From DATGIQ01 sp035295665 (GTDB lineage: Bacteria > Planctomycetota > Planctomycetia > Gemmatales > Gemmataceae), in NCBI GenBank assembly GCA_035295665.1, contig DATGIQ010000041.1, positions 1 through 53,897 of the forward strand: a stretch of 53,897 nucleotides of DNA, in the 5' to 3' direction. A program made the position numbers and the translations under genes. Below the pieces are notes generated by a model, which had not been told where the DNA came from, ran no database searches, and saw only the letters and a program-made list of their open reading frames with translations. Each line of letters starts with the position of its first letter. The stretch's first letter is position 1. Shown here piece after piece: positions 51,103-53,897 of this stretch.

Positions 51103-52122
51103 TTAGCTTCCTCTCCCGCCCTCAAAATGCACGGACTTGACGAACGCCTCGAATGCCGATTTTTCTTTCCCCACCGGCTCGGCCGGCCCCTTCAGCGTGA
51201 AGAACCAGGTCTGACTTCCCCGCGGCAGGATCACGCCGAGCAAGCGCTGGGGTGGCTGACCGGCGGATGCGGGGCCGGTCAGATCGACATAAGGGGCAGA
51301 AGTTCCCGCCACGTCGATTTGTCGGACCTCCTTGCCAAGCTGCGTCTGGTCGATCGGCTCCAGATGAACCTGGCCTCGCCAGCGATTGACGTTGTCCAAG
51401 ACCCCGCCCGCTGCGCCAGGAAACACCGTGATCCCGGCCTCCGCGGCCCCGTCGGCGACATCAAACAGTGCGAAGCGCATTCGTTTCGGGTCAGGCTTCT
51501 CCTTCCACCCTTCCGGTTTGACGTACTGTGGCCGCGCGGGCGATTCCGACTGGCGAGAAAGAATGTCGGGGCCCGACATGGCACCGGCGACTTCTCCACC
51601 CCGGTTGGTCATATCCACCAGAACCGCCGGCCCACCATCCAGCTGAAGATTCTTGGAAATCTCGCCCAGCTTGCTTTCGTCGATTTTCCCAAGCCCAATC
51701 TGTCCGCGCCAGCGGTTGATATTGTCGAGCACGGAGCCGGCCGCACCGCCGAATTTCGTCACCGTAAGCTCCAGCGGGTGCTCTTGCGGACCGAGATAGA
51801 AGGTCGCATAGCGCAGCCCCGATTGCGGGCCTGGACGCCAGCTCGGCGGCACGGTCCAGTTAATCGGCCGCGCTCCCTGGTCGTTGAAGCGGACGGAATG
51901 GAGGAACTGATCAAACCCTACCTTCTCTTGGTCGACCAGCGAGACCGGCCCGGTCAGCTTAAAAAACCAGGTTTGGCCGGCGTGTGGCATGATGGCGGCC
52001 AAGAGGCGGGTCGCCTCGGGCTTGGAAACGCGGTAGCTGCGGATTTCGTCAGATTGACAGCCAAGCGACAGCGTGGCCGCCAAGCCACAAGCAATCACAA
52101 GGCTGCTACGCTTGTTTTGCAC
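51103..52122 (-). CDS. Lipoprotein with internal duplication, upstream of resB
   Basis: 339 residues from a GTG at 52122; the open frame extends far upstream, but a lipoprotein signal begins here (SLVIACGLAATLSLGC, Cys22). The mature protein is made of two related halves. The pairs MPHAGQTWFFKLTGP and LPRGSQTWFFTLKGP, and GAAGSVLDNINRWRGQIGL and GAAGGVLDNVNRWRGQVHL, show the duplication; the order of modules is rotated, so it looks like A-B-B'-A'. No family is recognised. It is the first gene of the resB-ccsA operon, so it may help cytochrome c assembly in the periplasm; this is inference from position. Confidence 0.8.
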   Translation of the reverse strand: MQNKRSSLVIACGLAATLSLGCQSDEIRSYRVSKPEATRLLAAIMPHAGQTWFFKLTGPVSLVDQEKVGFDQFLHSVRFNDQGARPINWTVPPSWRPGPQSGLRYATFYLGPQEHPLELTVTKFGGAAGSVLDNINRWRGQIGLGKIDESKLGEISKNLQLDGGPAVLVDMTNRGGEVAGAMSGPDILSRQSESPARPQYVKPEGWKEKPDPKRMRFALFDVADGAAEAGITVFPGAAGGVLDNVNRWRGQVHLEPIDQTQLGKEVRQIDVAGTSAPYVDLTGPASAGQPPQRLLGVILPRGSQTWFFTLKGPAEPVGKEKSAFEAFVKSVHFEGGRGS

Positions 52123-52524
52123 GCCGGAACCTACTTCAGGAATCCATGGGTAATGGCAAAGGACAGTCCACGGTTCATCGTTGCAAGGGCACTCGCCGGA
52201 GTCAAGGTCGCGTCCACTGCTCTTGGTGTCAACGAGAGAGCGACATCTGGCAGGAGCACAGGTGGCCATCCGGAACAGGCCGGATGAAACAAGGCGGGTT
52301 TTTCTCAGTAGGATCATTGTCCCCGAAACGCCGGCCAATTGCAAGGCAAGGGCTTGAAAACCGCCCGTTGATCTGAGAAGATATTTCTTGGAGCTGCTTG
52401 AAAATCCCACCTACCCCAGCGCCGGCTGCCCGCTGTGGTCATCCTTTTGATGGTGAACGCATTCCTGTTAGGCCAACGTGTCGGGCATGAACTCTTGGAC
52501 GCAGTTCGAACAACGAGGTTTGCG
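52123..52524. other. Divergent intergenic region
   Basis: About 400 bases between the cytochrome maturation operon (minus) and the cytochrome/WD40 gene (plus). It should carry both promoters. The minus-strand frame of the lipoprotein stays open across it, but no protein-like sequence or start signal was seen. Confidence 0.45.
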
Positions 52525-53897
52525 ATGAGCTTGGGCCGGCTTTTCCTCCTGACAGCTCTTTCGTTAGCCCTGAACGGACACCTGGTCGCCGCAGAACCAG
52601 CCGTAGAATCGGCGTCCGTCAGCTACTACCGCGAGATCCGCCCTATCTTCGTGCAAAATTGTCAAGGGTGTCACCAGCCGGCCAAGTCGTCGGGCGGCTA
52701 CGTCATGACCAGCCACGCCGACATCCTCACGAAGGGGGATAGCGAAGAAGCTCCCATCGTGCCCGGCAAACCACAGGAAAGTTTCCTCGTGGCGCAGATT
52801 ACTTCCCAGGACGGCCAACCCCCGGTTATGCCGCGCGGCAAAGATCGGTTGCCGGAGCCGCAGGTCAAGCTCATCAAGAAATGGATCGAACAGGGCGCCA
52901 AGGATGATACGCCTCCCTCCGCACGGCTGGCGCCCGTGGACGCGGACCATCCCCCTATCTACGCCTTGCCGCCGGTCATTACCTCGATCGATTATTCCCC
53001 CGATGGGACTCTGTTAGCGGTGTCCGGCTACCATGAAGTATTGCTGCACCACGCAGATGGATCGGGACTGGTCGCCCGGTTAGTCGGCGCTTCGGAGCGA
53101 ATCCAGTCGCTGGCCTTTTCCCCAGACGGCAAGCGGCTGGCCGTGACGGGCGGCAATCCGGGCCGCTTCGGCGAGGTGCAGGTCTGGGACGTGGCCAAGC
53201 GTAAGCTTGTGCTCTCCGTCCCCGTCACCTTCGATACGCTCTACGGAGTCAGCTGGTCGGGAGATGGCTCCAAGATTGCGTTCGGCTGCGCGGACAATAC
53301 CCTTCGGGCCATTGATGCCACGACCGGCAGCCAAATCCTTTACCAGGGGGCACACAGCGATTGGGTGCTCGGTACCGTCTTCTCCGCCGATGCGACCCAC
53401 GTAGTCTCAATCAGCCGGGACCGGTCGATGAAGTTGACCGAAGTAGCCACGCAGCGTTTCATCGACAACATCACGAGCATTACGCCGGGCGCGCTCAAGG
53501 GGGGCTTGCTCACCGTTTCCCGACGGCCGCAAAAAGAGAAGAAAATGGCCAAGGTCCCGCCCGATACGCCGGGTGCAGCCCCGAAGATTTACGATGAGCT
53601 GCTGATCGGGGGCTCCGATGGTGTACCCCGGCTGTACAAGATGCACCGCGAAACCAAGCGCGTCATTGGCGATGACGCCAACCGGATCCGCGAATATGAA
53701 GCCATGCCCGGACGCATCTACGCCGGTTGCTTTAGCGCTGATGGGAGCCTCCTGGCCGTCGGCAGCAGCCTCGATGGCCGCGGCGAAGTGCGTGTCTACC
53801 AAGCCGAGAACGGCAAGCGCGTTTCGACGTTCGAAGGGGAAAAGGGTGCCGTCTACACGGTTCGATTTCATCCGGACGGCAAGCAGGCTGCCTCGGC
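52525..53897 (+). CDS. Planctomycete cytochrome c plus WD40 protein (3' end outside window)
   Basis: 457 residues are visible from the ATG at 52525; the gene continues beyond the window. A signal peptide spans residues 1-23. The haem site CQGCH (residues 46-50) lies in the planctomycete-type cytochrome domain (SYYREIRPIFVQNCQGCHQP, ending in VKLIKKWIEQGAK near residue 123). After it come WD40-type repeats (SIDYSPDGTLLAVSGYHE; SLAFSPDGKRLAVTGGNP; AGCFSADGSLLAVGSSLD; and more) forming a beta-propeller. Such genes often precede DUF1549/DUF1553 genes. A role in periplasmic electron transfer tied to polymer breakdown is proposed for the family but not shown. Confidence 0.9.
   Translation, partial: MSLGRLFLLTALSLALNGHLVAAEPAVESASVSYYREIRPIFVQNCQGCHQPAKSSGGYVMTSHADILTKGDSEEAPIVPGKPQESFLVAQITSQDGQPPVMPRGKDRLPEPQVKLIKKWIEQGAKDDTPPSARLAPVDADHPPIYALPPVITSIDYSPDGTLLAVSGYHEVLLHHADGSGLVARLVGASERIQSLAFSPDGKRLAVTGGNPGRFGEVQVWDVAKRKLVLSVPVTFDTLYGVSWSGDGSKIAFGCADNTLRAIDATTGSQILYQGAHSDWVLGTVFSADATHVVSISRDRSMKLTEVATQRFIDNITSITPGALKGGLLTVSRRPQKEKKMAKVPPDTPGAAPKIYDELLIGGSDGVPRLYKMHRETKRVIGDDANRIREYEAMPGRIYAGCFSADGSLLAVGSSLDGRGEVRVYQAENGKRVSTFEGEKGAVYTVRFHPDGKQAAS

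Noticed and set aside
51103..52410. Longer lipoprotein frame from 52410
   Set aside because: The lipoprotein signal sequence begins at the GTG at 52122; upstream residues would destroy a functional signal.

Overview
The window looks like chromosomal DNA of a planctomycete, most likely a Gemmata-like lineage. GC is high, roughly 60% by eye. The gene families are typical of that phylum: two DUF1559 pseudopilin-like proteins with H-X9-DG tails, a DUF1800/DUF1501 pair, a planctomycete-type cytochrome c plus WD40 protein, a Hanks-type kinase, an SBBP-repeat protein, and three secreted proteins with a short N-terminal 'LExLExR' motif. GTG and TTG starts and intergenic palindromes are common. No tRNA, rRNA, CRISPR array, transposase or phage gene was seen. 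The genus is inference.

Layout. 0-3.4 kb: a truncated LExLExR surface protein (-), a methyltransferase (+), a palindrome-rich spacer and a cytochrome c'-like protein (-). 4-8 kb: a divergent pair of large membrane proteins, YfhO-like and GT-C-like. 8.6-11.9 kb: a four-gene minus-strand operon (threonine-synthase-like PLP enzyme, ThiS/MoaD-like sulfur carrier, unknown 112-residue protein, ThiF/MoeB-like adenylyltransferase) whose leader is a clear SAM-I (S-box) riboswitch followed by an intrinsic terminator. 12-17.3 kb: an envelope-stress-like island with PspA/IM30, an AAA+ ATPase and a small helical protein on the minus strand, facing a Gly/Ser-rich membrane protein, a DUF350 protein and a 225-residue protein with an EF-hand-like loop. 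17.5-21.8 kb: secreted proteins. 21.8-27 kb: two DUF1559 genes behind a protein kinase, then accD and pgk. 27-31 kb: two small secreted proteins, protoporphyrinogen oxidase, and a DapA-family aldolase. 31.2-37 kb: a DUF433 remnant, a GH39-like glycosidase, the SBBP protein and a DUF1573 lipoprotein. 37-46.1 kb: a very large GspK/PilX-like protein and the DUF1800-DUF1501 operon. 46.4-52.1 kb: an HNH endonuclease remnant, a Gfo/Idh/MocA oxidoreductase and the system II cytochrome c maturation genes (lipoprotein-resB-ccsA). 52.5 kb to the end: a truncated cytochrome/WD40 gene.

The strongest candidate for a little-described system is the SAM-riboswitch operon at 8.6-11.9 kb. Its parts (E1-like activator, diGly sulfur carrier, PLP enzyme of the threonine-synthase fold) suggest a protein-thiocarboxylate route to a sulfur amino acid. 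Control by SAM points to homocysteine/methionine rather than threonine. The second is the PspA + AAA+ + DUF350 island, which pairs an ESCRT-III-superfamily protein with an ATPase. Several palindrome families recur at gene ends across the window and act as candidate terminators or REP-like elements.
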